In this document: piece after piece, positions 36,111 to 45,035 of the stretch
Layout of the letters: every line of letters starts with the position of its first letter
Position numbering within the stretch: position 1 is the stretch's first letter
Source of the DNA: Deltaproteobacteria bacterium
GTDB taxonomy: Bacteria > SAR324 > JACQKK01
Assembly (NCBI GenBank): GCA_029858505.1
Contig: JAOUEW010000002.1
Span: 168,851-232,850, forward strand
Direction of reading: 5' to 3'
DNA length: 64,000 nucleotides
Translations under genes and position numbers: made by a program
The notes under the pieces: generated by a model
What the model was told of the DNA's origin: nothing
The model's input: the letters and a program-made list of their open reading frames with translations, nothing else
Database searches by the model: none

Positions 36111-36368
36111 GATGTGAATAGAAAATGCTGACCCGTGGGTTCGGGTAGTGGGTTGGCAACAAGAAATGAATGACGGGGCGGGGCCAGGGAAGGCGCTTCC
36201 GCCGAAAATGTGAGAAAATAACCTTGTCGGATTGCTTTGCCGGGCCATGGATGGCGCGGGCCGACCGAGGGGCAGGAACTTTGCATTCCTTTTCTAAGGG
36301 GATATTTTTTCCCCTGAAAAGGGGTTCCTGTCTGCGGAGACCACCTGCGATACAGAAAGGGTCCATCC
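36111..36368. other. intergenic region between flgC and the FliE-like gene
   Basis: Holds a sigma-54-type promoter near its end, so the fliE unit is likely transcribed separately from flgBC. No gene seen. Confidence 0.5.
36270..36285 (+). promoter_or_regulatory. sigma-54-type promoter ahead of the FliE-like gene
   Basis: GGGCAGGAACTTTGCA: GG at 36271-36272 and GC at 36283-36284, first-G-to-G spacing 12; it differs from the consensus at the first T and the sixth base. Expected start about 36297, some 72 bases ahead of the 98-codon gene. Confidence 0.65.
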
Positions 36369-36665
36369 ATGTCAGACGTCAAATTCAGTTCGGTGAACTC
36401 TGTTCAGGGCATTCAACAGCCCGGCCAGACCCGCGGAAAACCGGGAGTGGCCGAGGGGAAATTCGACGCCAATCTAGAGGCCGCCATTGCCCAGATGGGC
36501 CAGCTGAAAAACCAGGCCGAGGAAGCCACCCGGTCGCTGGAAGGGAAAGACACTTCCATCACCGATGAAATCCGGGCCTCCAACGAGTTGTTTCGGGACA
36601 TGATGAAAGCCAAGCAGAATCTGTCCAAGCTTTATCATGACATCCACAAACCTGAAGAGACCTGA
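36369..36665 (+). CDS. small FliE-like protein between flgC and fliE
   Basis: 98 residues, helical and acidic. Its second half aligns by eye with FliE: after a shared KD the pairs L/F, MM and YH(E/D)(L/I) sit at nearly identical spacings, with one gap (NELFRDMMKAKQNLSKLYHD against VTLKMMLQVRSKLTNAYHEL). AAAGGG lies 8 bases before the ATG, and fliE begins 8 bases after its stop. It may be a second basal-body adaptor or a rod-export accessory; the FliE relation is inference. Confidence 0.7.
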   Translation: MSDVKFSSVNSVQGIQQPGQTRGKPGVAEGKFDANLEAAIAQMGQLKNQAEEATRSLEGKDTSITDEIRASNELFRDMMKAKQNLSKLYHDIHKPEET

Positions 36666-36672
36666 TACCGCC

Positions 36673-36963
36673 ATGAAAATTGACCAAATCCATATCGGTT
36701 TGCTGGATGCCAACAAGGCCAAACCCAGCACCCAAAACCTGGTGGAAAACCTGGGGAATTCCTTCGGCTCGATGCTGGAGGACGTGAACCAAGCCCAACT
36801 GGCCGCCGATCAAAAAATCGAAGAATTTGCCACCAGCGGGGAAAAAGACATTCATGGCACCATGATCGCCATGGAAAAAGCCGATGTGACTCTGAAAATG
36901 ATGCTCCAAGTCCGCTCCAAGCTGACCAATGCCTACCACGAATTGATGCGGATGCAGTTCTAA
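36673..36963 (+). CDS. fliE: flagellar hook-basal body complex protein FliE
   Basis: 96 residues. The C-terminal block KADVTLKMMLQVRSKLTNAY followed by HELMRMQ is the FliE signature. FliE joins the MS ring to the rod. Start taken at the ATG that gives MKIDQI; a longer frame would overlap the previous gene. Follows the FliE-like protein by 7 bp. Confidence 0.93.
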   Translation: MKIDQIHIGLLDANKAKPSTQNLVENLGNSFGSMLEDVNQAQLAADQKIEEFATSGEKDIHGTMIAMEKADVTLKMMLQVRSKLTNAYHELMRMQF

Positions 36964-37081
36964 GGGGTTTAGGGGTAGAGGTTTGGGGGGCCTGCCCGCT
37001 GGGCACAGTCCTGGTTGGCCCAGGGGTATCGTTCTGCTAAAACGGGGTTTCTCTCCTGCCGTTTCCTGCGTAGTTCCTCGT

Positions 37082-37097
37082 TGGAATACTCTTTGCA
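37082..37097 (+). promoter_or_regulatory. sigma-54-type promoter ahead of fliF
   Basis: TGGAATACTCTTTGCA: GG at 37083-37084 and GC at 37095-37096, spacing 12; the TTTGCA half is ideal while the -24 half lacks the C of TGGC. About 195 bases ahead of fliF. The rest of the 36964-37291 gap holds nothing else I can name. Confidence 0.6.
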
Positions 37098-37291
37098 TTT
37101 CTGTCTTTCAGACTGTCTTTGCCTGGAAAAAAACAGGTGGGGAAAGGGATATGTCCGGGTTATAATGCCGGAAGTCCCGGACACCTGTTTTCCGCTTCCG
37201 GGTCTTCCGGCCTCTGCTCCATGGGATGGAACAGGGTGAATGCCGGTTGAACAGTCCGCTGACCTCTCACCTTACGCGAGCCAGAGGCCCC

Positions 37292-38899
37292 ATGAAGGAA
37301 GTCTGGGCACAGTTTCAAGTCTTTTTCGAATCTCTCTCCCTGGCCAGGAAGGCCGTCCTGTTCTCCGCCCTGGGGGCGGTATTGATCGGGATGGCGTCGA
37401 TTATTTATTTGGCCAACCGCGAAAGCTGGGTTCCCCTTTACACCAACATTTCCGCGGAAGACGCCGCGGTGGTGAAGGAAAAACTGGACCAAAACCAGAT
37501 TGCCGTGCTGGTGGGGGCCGGGGGCCGTTCGCTGATGGTGCATGCCGACAAAGCCGACGACGCCCGCCTGATCTTGGCCAAAGAGCGGGTGGTGCTGGGG
37601 GGCGGCTTGGGGTTTGCCGATTTGTTTTTGGGCAAAGCCAGCCTGGGCGAAACCGAATATCAGCAGCAAATCAAATTCAAAATGGCCCTGGAAGGGGAAC
37701 TGGCCCGGCTGATCCAACGGATCAGCAACATTCGCTCGGCCAAGGTGACCCTGGCCCTGCCCAAGAAAAGCTTGTTTATCGAGGAAGAGCAAAAACCCAC
37801 CGCTTCGGTGGTGCTGGAAACCCAGGCTGGCCATGAAGTGGGCCGAGACGAAGTGATGACGGTGGCCTACCTGGTGGCCAACTCGGTGGAGGGCATGGAC
37901 AAGAAGAATGTGGTGGTGGTGGATACCAGCGGCCGTTTGCTCAGCCAGGGAATTTCCGACGACTCGGTGGCGGGCAAGGTGAGCGAGGAGTTTAACTACC
38001 GGCACAAGATTGAGAAAGCCCTGGAAGGCAAGGTGCTGAACCAGCTGGAACCGGTGGTGGGGGAAGGCCGGGTGAAGGCCCAGGTCACCGTGGAAATGGA
38101 CTTTGACAAGGTGACCACCAAAGAGGAAATCTACGACCCGGAAGGGGTGGTGGTTCGCAGCGAGCAGATCAATACCGAAAACTCCACGGGTTCCCGCTCC
38201 ATTCCGGTGGGGGTGCCAGGGGTGACCAGCAACCTGCCCGAAACCCAGGCCGGGGCGTCGGAAGTGGCCAACGTGTCGCAGCTGAACCGCTCCAGCGAAA
38301 CCCGAAATTTTGAGACCAGCAAAAAAACCGTGATGAGCGAGCCCTCTCAGGGGAAAGTGCGCCGTCTGTCGGTGTCGGTGCTGGTGGATGGAAAGTACAC
38401 CCCCATCTTGAATGAAGAGGGGCGCATTGCCACCCACAAATACGAAGAACGCACGGTGGAGGAGATGAACCAGCTGACCCAGTTGATTCGCACCGCCGTG
38501 GGGTTTGACGAAAAACGGGGCGATCAGGTGGCCGTGTCGAACCTGCAGTTCAACAAACCGGTCGAGGAAGAGCTTTCCCGCCAGATTGAAGCCACCACCC
38601 GCAACCGGGAATTCTTCCTGGATATTTTGCGCTATACCTTCCTGGGCGTGGGGTTGATGCTGCTCATTCTGTTCGTCATCCGGCCCATGGTGCAAAAGCT
38701 TTCCGCCAAGCCGGAAGATTTGGATCTGTTGATGGGCCTTCCCGCCACCATTGGCGAGTTGGAGGGCGAAGAGCTGGAAATTCCCACCCCGCGGGAAGCC
38801 TCGGGCATTCCGCCCCGGGAAAAAATCATCGAACTGGCCCGGGCCGACCCCCTGTCGACCGCGTCCCTCATCCGCGGCTGGCTGCGGGAGAAACGCTGA
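37292..38899 (+). CDS. fliF: flagellar MS-ring protein FliF
   Basis: 535 residues, the normal FliF length. TM1 lies near 17-40 and TM2 near 444-466; between them are the ring-building motifs of the YscJ-like region (VPLYTNIS, AKVTLALPKKSLF, SAKV). The C-terminal ARADPLSTASLIRGWL contacts FliG in other bacteria. AGAGG lies 5 bases before the ATG at 37292. It leads the fliF-fliH-fliI unit. Confidence 0.96.
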   Translation: MKEVWAQFQVFFESLSLARKAVLFSALGAVLIGMASIIYLANRESWVPLYTNISAEDAAVVKEKLDQNQIAVLVGAGGRSLMVHADKADDARLILAKERVVLGGGLGFADLFLGKASLGETEYQQQIKFKMALEGELARLIQRISNIRSAKVTLALPKKSLFIEEEQKPTASVVLETQAGHEVGRDEVMTVAYLVANSVEGMDKKNVVVVDTSGRLLSQGISDDSVAGKVSEEFNYRHKIEKALEGKVLNQLEPVVGEGRVKAQVTVEMDFDKVTTKEEIYDPEGVVVRSEQINTENSTGSRSIPVGVPGVTSNLPETQAGASEVANVSQLNRSSETRNFETSKKTVMSEPSQGKVRRLSVSVLVDGKYTPILNEEGRIATHKYEERTVEEMNQLTQLIRTAVGFDEKRGDQVAVSNLQFNKPVEEELSRQIEATTRNREFFLDILRYTFLGVGLMLLILFVIRPMVQKLSAKPEDLDLLMGLPATIGELEGEELEIPTPREASGIPPREKIIELARADPLSTASLIRGWLREKR

Positions 38900-38953
38900 C
38901 GGGCAGGCCTTGTGCCCCGGCATTCGGGGTGAATTCAAGCGAGAGAACAAGCC

Positions 38954-39967
38954 ATGGCAGGCAAAGATTCCGGGCTCCAAGGATGGGTGCCCCCCGCTTT
39001 CGATCACGAAGGCGGGGGTTCCCTGCTGCCCGTTCCCCAAGAGGGCGGACGGTTCGTGGCGCTGGTGGAAGACCTGGAAGAAGACGGCGAGAAAGAAGCC
39101 TTTCACCAAGCCCATTCCACAACCCGGCCCCCGGGCGCCGCCACCGACTTTGCCAGCCTGAAGGTGAAGCGCGAAACCACCCTGCTCACCAACGCCGAGG
39201 CCTACGCCCAAAGCGTGCGCGAAGAAGCCGACTTGTACATGCGGCAGATTCGCTCGGAGATGGACGCCCTGAACGCCCAGGCCGAATTGCGTTATCAAGA
39301 GGCCCAGCGGGTGAAAGACGCGGCCGATGCCGATGCCGCCGCTTTGATGGCCAACACCCAAGATATGGTGGATAAAATCCGGGAAGATGCCCGGATGGAA
39401 GGGCATGAGATCGGGCGGAAAGAGGCTTTTGAGAAACGCTACCAAGAAGCGGGCGCCCACTTGGCCAACCTGGAAGCCCTGATGCGGGAGATGACCACCT
39501 TCCGGCGGCAGGTGGCCTATTGGGCCGAGAAAGATTCTGTGCGGCTGGCGGTGTTGCTGGCCAAAAAAGTGCTGCACCAGGAATTGAAACTGAACCCCAA
39601 GGCGGTGTTGATTTTGTTGAGCCGCACCCTGGCAGGGCTGAAGGGGCAGGGCACCTTCAAGGTGTGGGTCAGCCCCGCCGATTACAAGTTTATCCTGGAA
39701 GCCCGGCCTCAGTTGAAAAAAGTGCTGCAAGAGGGCCAAAACATTTCCTTCGCCGCCAAAGAAGACCTGCCCCCGGCCAACCTGCTCATCGAAACCGACC
39801 GGGATGTGATTGACCTGACCTTTAAGAATCAGTTCCACCACATTGAAAACGCCCTGAACCAAATGCTGGCGGAACGGGAAACCCGGGTGACCAAAGCCCC
39901 TGCCTCCTCCCGCCCGGCCATTGGCACGGGCGAAAACGGAACCCCCCATGCCCGACAACAAGCCTAA
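38954..39967 (+). CDS. fliH: flagellar assembly protein FliH
   Basis: 337 residues. A long helical, Ala/Glu-rich region (about 75-190) is followed by the C-terminal FliH domain with LAVLLAKKVLHQELKLNP and KVWVSPADYKFI. FliH regulates and anchors the export ATPase FliI. It overlaps fliI by 20 bases, and lies 54 bp from fliF with no fliG between. Confidence 0.92.
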   Translation: MAGKDSGLQGWVPPAFDHEGGGSLLPVPQEGGRFVALVEDLEEDGEKEAFHQAHSTTRPPGAATDFASLKVKRETTLLTNAEAYAQSVREEADLYMRQIRSEMDALNAQAELRYQEAQRVKDAADADAAALMANTQDMVDKIREDARMEGHEIGRKEAFEKRYQEAGAHLANLEALMREMTTFRRQVAYWAEKDSVRLAVLLAKKVLHQELKLNPKAVLILLSRTLAGLKGQGTFKVWVSPADYKFILEARPQLKKVLQEGQNISFAAKEDLPPANLLIETDRDVIDLTFKNQFHHIENALNQMLAERETRVTKAPASSRPAIGTGENGTPHARQQA

Positions 39968-41432
39968 CCCCCAGGGAAAACCGGCCCAACCGGTGAAACC
40001 AGCGGCTGGGAAGGCGGGCCAGCCTGCGGCCCCCACGGCGGGCCAGGTCAGCCCGGCGGCCCAAACGCCTCCCTCGTTGTTTTCCAAAAACCCCCTCTAC
40101 CCAACCCACCTGGAAGCCCTGGGCGAATACGCCCGCACGGTGAAAGACACCCCGGCCGTCCGCCGCCAGGGGAAGATCACCCGCATGATCGGCGGGGTGA
40201 TCGAGGCCTATAACCCCGGCTCTTCCATGGGCAGTGTGTGCCATGTATATAACCCGGACACCGGCGAGCGGGGCATTGCCGAAGTGGTGGGGTTTCGCGA
40301 CGACAAGATTCTGCTGATGAGCCTGGGGGAGCTGGCGGGGATCAATCCCCGCTGCGTGGTGATTCCCGAAGACCGTCCCCCGCGGGTCAGGGTGGGAGAC
40401 GACCTGCTGGGCCGGGTGCTGGACGGCCTGGGGCGGCCCATTGACGACCTGGGCGAGATTCTGTGCCCCTACGAGGTGCCCCTTTACGCCGAACCCATGA
40501 ACCCCCTGCGGCGCAAGCGCATCAGCCGCTACCTGGATGTGGGGGTGCGGGCCATCAACGGACTGCTGAGCTGCGGCCAGGGGCAGCGCATCGGCATCAT
40601 GGCCGGTTCTGGGGTGGGGAAAAGCGTGCTGCTGGGCATGATGGCCCGCCACACCACCGCCGACGTGAACGTGATTGCCCTGGTGGGGGAACGGGGCCGG
40701 GAGGTGTTGGAATTCATTCAGCGGGATTTGGGAGCAGAAGGCATGGCCCGCACCGTGCTGGTGGTGGCCACCTCGGACCAGCCGCCCCTGGTGCGCACCC
40801 GGGCGGCATACCTCGCCACGTCCATTGCCGAATACTTTCGCGATCAGGGCAAGCAGGTGCTGTTCATGATGGATTCGGTGACCCGTTTCGCCATGGCTTT
40901 GCGGGAAATTGGCTTGGCGGCGGGGGAGCCCCCCACCACCAAAGGATATCCCCCCACGGTGTTTCACCACCTGCCCCGATTGTTGGAACGCTGCGGCATG
41001 AGCGGCGGAGAGGGCTCCATTACCGGGTTTTACACCGTGCTGGTGGAGGGAGACGACCCCAACGAACCCATCGCCGACGCCGTGCGCTCCATTGTGGACG
41101 GTCACATTCTGCTGTCACGGGACTTGGCGGCCCGGGGGCAATACCCGGCCATTGATTTGCTGCATTCCACCAGCCGGGTCATGTCTGACGTGGTGCCCAG
41201 GGACCATGCCGCCGATGCCACCAAGTTTATTTCTACCCTGGCCACCTATGCCGAGGCCGAAGACCTGATTAACATTGGGGCCTATATCCGCGGCTCCAAC
41301 CCCCGCATTGATTATGCTATCGGCAAGATTGACCAGATTGTGGATTTCATAAAACAGGGCGTTACCGAGCGGGCCACCATCGAAATGGCCCAAGCCCGTC
41401 TGCACCAAATGTTCTCCGACTTTCCCAAGTAA
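39948..41432 (+). CDS. fliI: flagellum-specific export ATPase FliI
   Basis: 494 residues from the ATG at 39948. An N-terminal Pro/Ala/Gln-rich tail of about 45 residues precedes the F1-beta-like ATPase domain with Walker A GSGVGKS and the catalytic-Glu motif GERGREV. It powers and orders export of flagellar type III substrates. The tail is longer than in most FliI. An upstream TTG would make it 9 residues longer. Confidence 0.96.
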   Translation: MPDNKPNPQGKPAQPVKPAAGKAGQPAAPTAGQVSPAAQTPPSLFSKNPLYPTHLEALGEYARTVKDTPAVRRQGKITRMIGGVIEAYNPGSSMGSVCHVYNPDTGERGIAEVVGFRDDKILLMSLGELAGINPRCVVIPEDRPPRVRVGDDLLGRVLDGLGRPIDDLGEILCPYEVPLYAEPMNPLRRKRISRYLDVGVRAINGLLSCGQGQRIGIMAGSGVGKSVLLGMMARHTTADVNVIALVGERGREVLEFIQRDLGAEGMARTVLVVATSDQPPLVRTRAAYLATSIAEYFRDQGKQVLFMMDSVTRFAMALREIGLAAGEPPTTKGYPPTVFHHLPRLLERCGMSGGEGSITGFYTVLVEGDDPNEPIADAVRSIVDGHILLSRDLAARGQYPAIDLLHSTSRVMSDVVPRDHAADATKFISTLATYAEAEDLINIGAYIRGSNPRIDYAIGKIDQIVDFIKQGVTERATIEMAQARLHQMFSDFPK

Positions 41433-41472
41433 TCGGTTTTCTTTCCTCAAACCATTCCGCGCTTGTTCTCCC

Positions 41473-41495
41473 GTGCCAGCAACGTTGCTGGGCAC
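41473..41495. terminator. inverted repeat between convergent fliI and rimI-like gene
   Basis: GTGCCAGCAAC-GTTGCTGGGCAC, a near-perfect palindrome with one bulge. It sits between two convergent genes, where a bidirectional terminator is expected; there is no T-run. Confidence 0.35.
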
Positions 41496-41498
41496 CCC

Positions 41499-42038
41499 CT
41501 AGGTTTTGGGGGGAGCCAGGGGGGAACCAGGGGGAGGCTTGGGGGCGGGGCGGGGAGTTGGAGAGGGAAAAGCGGGAGAAACGCTAGGGAGGTCGGGGAT
41601 GCCCTGGCCCAACACCATCTCGATGGCGTCCTCTTGGTTGGGGTAATAGGCGGGCAACTGGCGGTGGAAGCGGAACCCGGCCTGCAGGTAGAGATTCTGG
41701 GCGGCCTGGTTGCTGGGGTTGACTTGCAGGGAGTAACGAACGAACCCCTGGCTTTTGGCCTGGGCCAGCCAGTCGGCCACCAGCATGCGGCCCAGGCCCT
41801 GCCGGCGGTGGGGGGGGGCCACGGCCACTTGATCCAGGTTGGAGAGGGTGTCTCGGGGGTGAAAGATGGCGTAACCCACCACTTGGCCAGAGATTTCGGC
41901 CACCCGCACGGTGAACTTTCCGGTGCGCAGCACCCCCTGGGTCAGTTCTTGGCTCCAGGGGTTGGAAAGGGACGCCCGTTGAACGCGCAGGATGTCTTCC
42001 AGGTCTTTGTGGGCGGCGGGTCGGATGGGAGGCGTCAT
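41499..42038 (-). CDS. GNAT acetyltransferase, RimI-like
   Basis: 179 residues. GNAT motif A is VAVAPPHRRQGLGRMLV (acetyl-CoA loop RRQGLG), followed by VNPSNQAAQNLYLQAGF, the RimI-type helix. RimI acetylates the N-terminus of ribosomal S18, but many paralogues act elsewhere. The Pro-rich C-terminal tail of about 30 residues is not part of the domain. GGAG lies 7 bases before the ATG at 42038. Confidence 0.82.
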   Translation of the reverse strand: MTPPIRPAAHKDLEDILRVQRASLSNPWSQELTQGVLRTGKFTVRVAEISGQVVGYAIFHPRDTLSNLDQVAVAPPHRRQGLGRMLVADWLAQAKSQGFVRYSLQVNPSNQAAQNLYLQAGFRFHRQLPAYYPNQEDAIEMVLGQGIPDLPSVSPAFPSPTPRPAPKPPPGSPLAPPKT

Positions 42039-42385
42039 GGAATTCTCCAATTGTTGAATCAGGATTCCAATACCTCGTTTTCTCTTCCTTCTCCCTCTTT
42101 CTACTCCCTTTTCTGCTGCTTCTATTTCCTCTTCCCGCTCTCTCCCTCTCCAACAACACCCCTCCCCTGCCCCCTGACGGGGGCATCCCCTCCCCGTCGG
42201 AGATGGGAACCGCTCGAAGCCGATGGGTTATTGATTTGCTTCCTTTCGGTTGAATCATCCAGACGGATTCTATTCTCCATCCTTCGGCCTAAGCGTATTG
42301 TCCCTCCACGATGGGGAGGGACAGGCACCAAAGGTGCCAGGGAGGGGTGCTGTTGGAAAATCAGTTTTCCGCAGGCATGCCCAAG
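42039..42385. other. intergenic region, pyrimidine-rich
   Basis: A long C/T-rich run (about 42066-42190) with no gene. It lies between the divergent rimI-like start and the 3' end of pgk. Confidence 0.5.
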
Positions 42386-42412
42386 ATTCCCTGGGGTTTT
42401 CCCCCAGGGAAT
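42386..42412 (-). terminator. terminator-like hairpin of pgk
   Basis: ATTCCCTGGGG and CCCCAGGGAAT form an 11-bp stem about 10 bases past the pgk stop. No clear T-run, so moderate support. Confidence 0.5.
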
Positions 42413-42421
42413 GGTTTTTCG

Positions 42422-43603
42422 TTAGGCTTCAGACAGCACCGCGATGCCGGGGAGGTTTTTGCCTTCCAGGAATTCAAGCGAGGCCCCGCCGCCTGTGGAA
42501 ATGTGAGAGATGCGGTCGGCATAGCCCGCCTGGTTGGCGGCAGCCACCGAGTCTCCACCGCCCACGATGGTGACGCCCTTGCTTTCGGCCACGGCTTTGG
42601 CCACGGCGAAGGTGCCCTCTTGAAACGCGGGGAATTCGAACACGCCCATGGGGCCGTTCCATACGATCATGTTGGCCTTGCCGATTTCTTGGGTATAGCG
42701 GGCAATGGTTTTGGGGCCAATGTCTAGCCCCATCATCCCGTCGGCGATATCAATGGCGCACAGTTCCGCTTTGGAGTCGGCGGAAAACTTGGCGGCCACC
42801 TTGTGGTCGGTGGGCAACAGAATTTGCTTGCCGCGTTTTTTGGCTTCTTTCAGCAGGTCCTCGGCGGTGCCCAGGTTGGGTTCATCCAGCAGCGAGGTGC
42901 CAATGGTATGGCCCATGGTTTTCAAAAAGGTGTAGGCCATGCCGCCGCCCACCAGGATGGTGTCGGCCCGGTCCAGCAGCGAGCGCAGGATGGTAATTTT
43001 ATCGCCCACCTTGGCGCCCCCCACAATGGCCACGTAGGGGCTTTTGGGGGCGTTCAAGGCCATGCCCAAGAACTCCAGCTCTTTGGCAATGAGAAAGCCC
43101 GCGGCGGCCTTGGGGAAGAACTGAGCCACCCCGGCGGTGGAGGCGTGGGCCCGGTGCACCGTGCCGAAGGCATCGGAGACATACAGGTCGGCCAGCGAGG
43201 CCAGCGACTTGGCGAAGGCCGGGTCGTTCTTCTCTTCCTCGGCATGGAAGCGCACGTTTTCCAGCAGCAGCACGTCTCCCCCCTTCATGCGGCCCACGGC
43301 GTCTTTGGCGCTGTTGTCGATCACGGTGGAACAGAACGCCACTGGCTTGCCCAGCAGTTCTCCCAACCGTTTGGCCACGGGGGCCAGAGAGTATTTGGGC
43401 TCAGGTTTGCCCTTGGGCCGCCCCAGGTGAGAGGCCAGAATGACCCTGGCGCCCTGCTTCACCAAGTGCTGAATGGTGGGCAGACCAGCCCGGATGCGGG
43501 TGTCATCGGTAATGCGGTCGCCGTCTAGGGGAACGTTGAAGTCTACCCGCACCAGCACTTTTTTATCTTTGGCGTCCAAACGGTCTACGGTCAACTTGGC
43601 CAT
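42422..43603 (-). CDS. pgk: phosphoglycerate kinase
   Basis: 393 residues. RVDFNVPLDG, ASHLGRPKG, the ADP-site GGAKVGDKI and GGGDSVAAANQAG are PGK signatures. Glycolysis/gluconeogenesis, ATP-forming step from 1,3-bisphosphoglycerate. ATG at 43603 with AAGGAA 7 bases upstream. No gapA or other glycolytic gene is adjacent. Confidence 0.97.
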   Translation of the reverse strand: MAKLTVDRLDAKDKKVLVRVDFNVPLDGDRITDDTRIRAGLPTIQHLVKQGARVILASHLGRPKGKPEPKYSLAPVAKRLGELLGKPVAFCSTVIDNSAKDAVGRMKGGDVLLLENVRFHAEEEKNDPAFAKSLASLADLYVSDAFGTVHRAHASTAGVAQFFPKAAAGFLIAKELEFLGMALNAPKSPYVAIVGGAKVGDKITILRSLLDRADTILVGGGMAYTFLKTMGHTIGTSLLDEPNLGTAEDLLKEAKKRGKQILLPTDHKVAAKFSADSKAELCAIDIADGMMGLDIGPKTIARYTQEIGKANMIVWNGPMGVFEFPAFQEGTFAVAKAVAESKGVTIVGGGDSVAAANQAGYADRISHISTGGGASLEFLEGKNLPGIAVLSEA

Positions 43604-43896
43604 GATGGTTCCTTTGTGTGGAGAAAATTGTTTTGAGAAAAGAATTCCCAGGTGATCGCACTTCAATGGGCTTTCCGAAAACCATCGGGTTCTGGCGGTG
43701 AACAACCCCAGGCACCCAGGGTTTCAGCCCCCGTTTCATTGCATTCCAAGGGCCGGGGGGGTACCGTGATAAAGAGAGCAATCGTTATCGGTGCATCGGC
43801 GGATTTAGGTTACTTCTTTTCCCACGGGGAATCAAACACAGGGGGCGGCACCAGCCAAACCGCGGCCTATTTGTCGTCTATTTAAAGGGGAATCCC

Positions 43897-44961
43897 ATGG
43901 CCACCAAGAAAAGTGCGGGAACGGGTGCGGCTGAAAACAGCCGGGAGGGGATACTGCGGCTGGCGTTTCAGCGCCCGCCAGAAGACGGCGCCCCGGCGGC
44001 AGAGGGCAAGGATCCCCACAATTTCATGATCAACAAGCAGTCGGCGGTGCCCATCCACGTGCAGTTGAAAGAGCAGGTGCGTTACGCCATCATGAGCGGG
44101 CTGCTGGAGCCGGGCCACCCCCTGCCTTCTATCCGAGAACTGACCGCCCAATTGGGGGTGCACCGCAACACCGTCCACCGGGTGTATTTAGAACTGCAAG
44201 CGGCGGGCATTTTAATCAGCCGGCCGGGCAAGGGGGTGTTCGTCAGCGAGTCCCTATCGGAAGTGGTGACGGCCAAAGAAATGAGCGAGGTGGACAACCT
44301 GATGGAAGACATCTTCCGTCAGGCCAACCTGAAGGGGGTCAATCCCATCACCCTGGGGCGGCTGATTAGCCAGCGGGCCCCCGCCTACGACAGCCGCTAC
44401 CCCTCGGTGACGTTTGTGGAGTGCACCAGCCACCAGTCGGCTGAATACGCCAAGGAACTGTCTCGGCAGTTTGGGGTGAACGTGACCCAGTTGCTGCTGG
44501 ATGACCTGCGGGCCGACCCCCGGTTGCTGGCCCCCCATCAGGTCCACGTGGTGACCAGCCTGTTTCACCTGGATGAAGTGCGGGATCTGTTGCGTAAAGA
44601 CAGCCGGAAGATTCACGCCGTGACCTATGACCTGCACCCGGTGACCCGCAAGCTGCTGCGGGAACTGCCCACGGGCTCCCGGCTGGGGTTCATCTGCCAC
44701 GATGCCAACACCGAGGAAATTGTGGGGGCCGAAATTGACGAGTTGGTGCCCCCCGGCGTGCTGGTGGGCTGCGCCAACCTGGAAACCCCCCAAAAGGCTT
44801 TGGAACTGATTGCCAAGGTAGACAAGGTTATCCTCACCGAGGCGGCTTCTACCTTTTGTGCCAAAAACTGCACCCCCGACCACGATTTGCTGGAGCTGCA
44901 TTTCGCTCTGAACCCCAACTCAGCAGAAAAAGTGGCCAAGGCCATTCTGTTGCAAGTGTAA
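43897..44961 (+). CDS. GntR-family transcriptional regulator
   Basis: 354 residues. The winged-helix domain (about 50-120) reads IHVQLKEQVRYAIMSG..LPSIRELTAQLGVHRNTVHRVY, the GntR HTH of the YtrA/DevA type. The C-terminal 220 residues hold a sensor-like domain (alpha/beta pattern, with YDLHPVT and HDANTEE) and not an aminotransferase fold, so the ligand is unknown. A 43-residue N-terminal tail precedes the HTH. AAAGGGG lies 5 bases before the ATG. Confidence 0.8.
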   Translation: MATKKSAGTGAAENSREGILRLAFQRPPEDGAPAAEGKDPHNFMINKQSAVPIHVQLKEQVRYAIMSGLLEPGHPLPSIRELTAQLGVHRNTVHRVYLELQAAGILISRPGKGVFVSESLSEVVTAKEMSEVDNLMEDIFRQANLKGVNPITLGRLISQRAPAYDSRYPSVTFVECTSHQSAEYAKELSRQFGVNVTQLLLDDLRADPRLLAPHQVHVVTSLFHLDEVRDLLRKDSRKIHAVTYDLHPVTRKLLRELPTGSRLGFICHDANTEEIVGAEIDELVPPGVLVGCANLETPQKALELIAKVDKVILTEAASTFCAKNCTPDHDLLELHFALNPNSAEKVAKAILLQV

Positions 44962-45035
44962 GTTATATTGAAAGCGTAAGTTATATTGAAAGCGTAAGTT
45001 TTGTTGAGAGTGTAAGTTTTGTTGAAAGCGTAAGC
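44958..45035 (+). repeat. 18-bp tandem repeat, four units plus a fragment
   Basis: GTAAGTTATATTGAAAGC twice exactly, then two drifted copies and GTAAGC. The first unit includes the GntR-gene stop codon. No dyad symmetry is obvious within a unit, so a direct repeat of unknown role. Confidence 0.9.

Noticed and set aside
37160-40087. 975-codon frame antisense to fliF and fliH
   Set aside because: It lies fully opposite two recognisable flagellar genes, has no ribosome site or family resemblance, and results from G/C-rich third positions of the real genes.
39822-41105. 427-codon frame antisense to fliH and fliI
   Set aside because: Opposite the conserved FliI ATPase; His/Gly/Pro-rich composition typical of antisense shadows.
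44958-45035. CRISPR or iteron-like array
   Set aside because: Contiguous 18-bp units without spacers, and no replication gene nearby.
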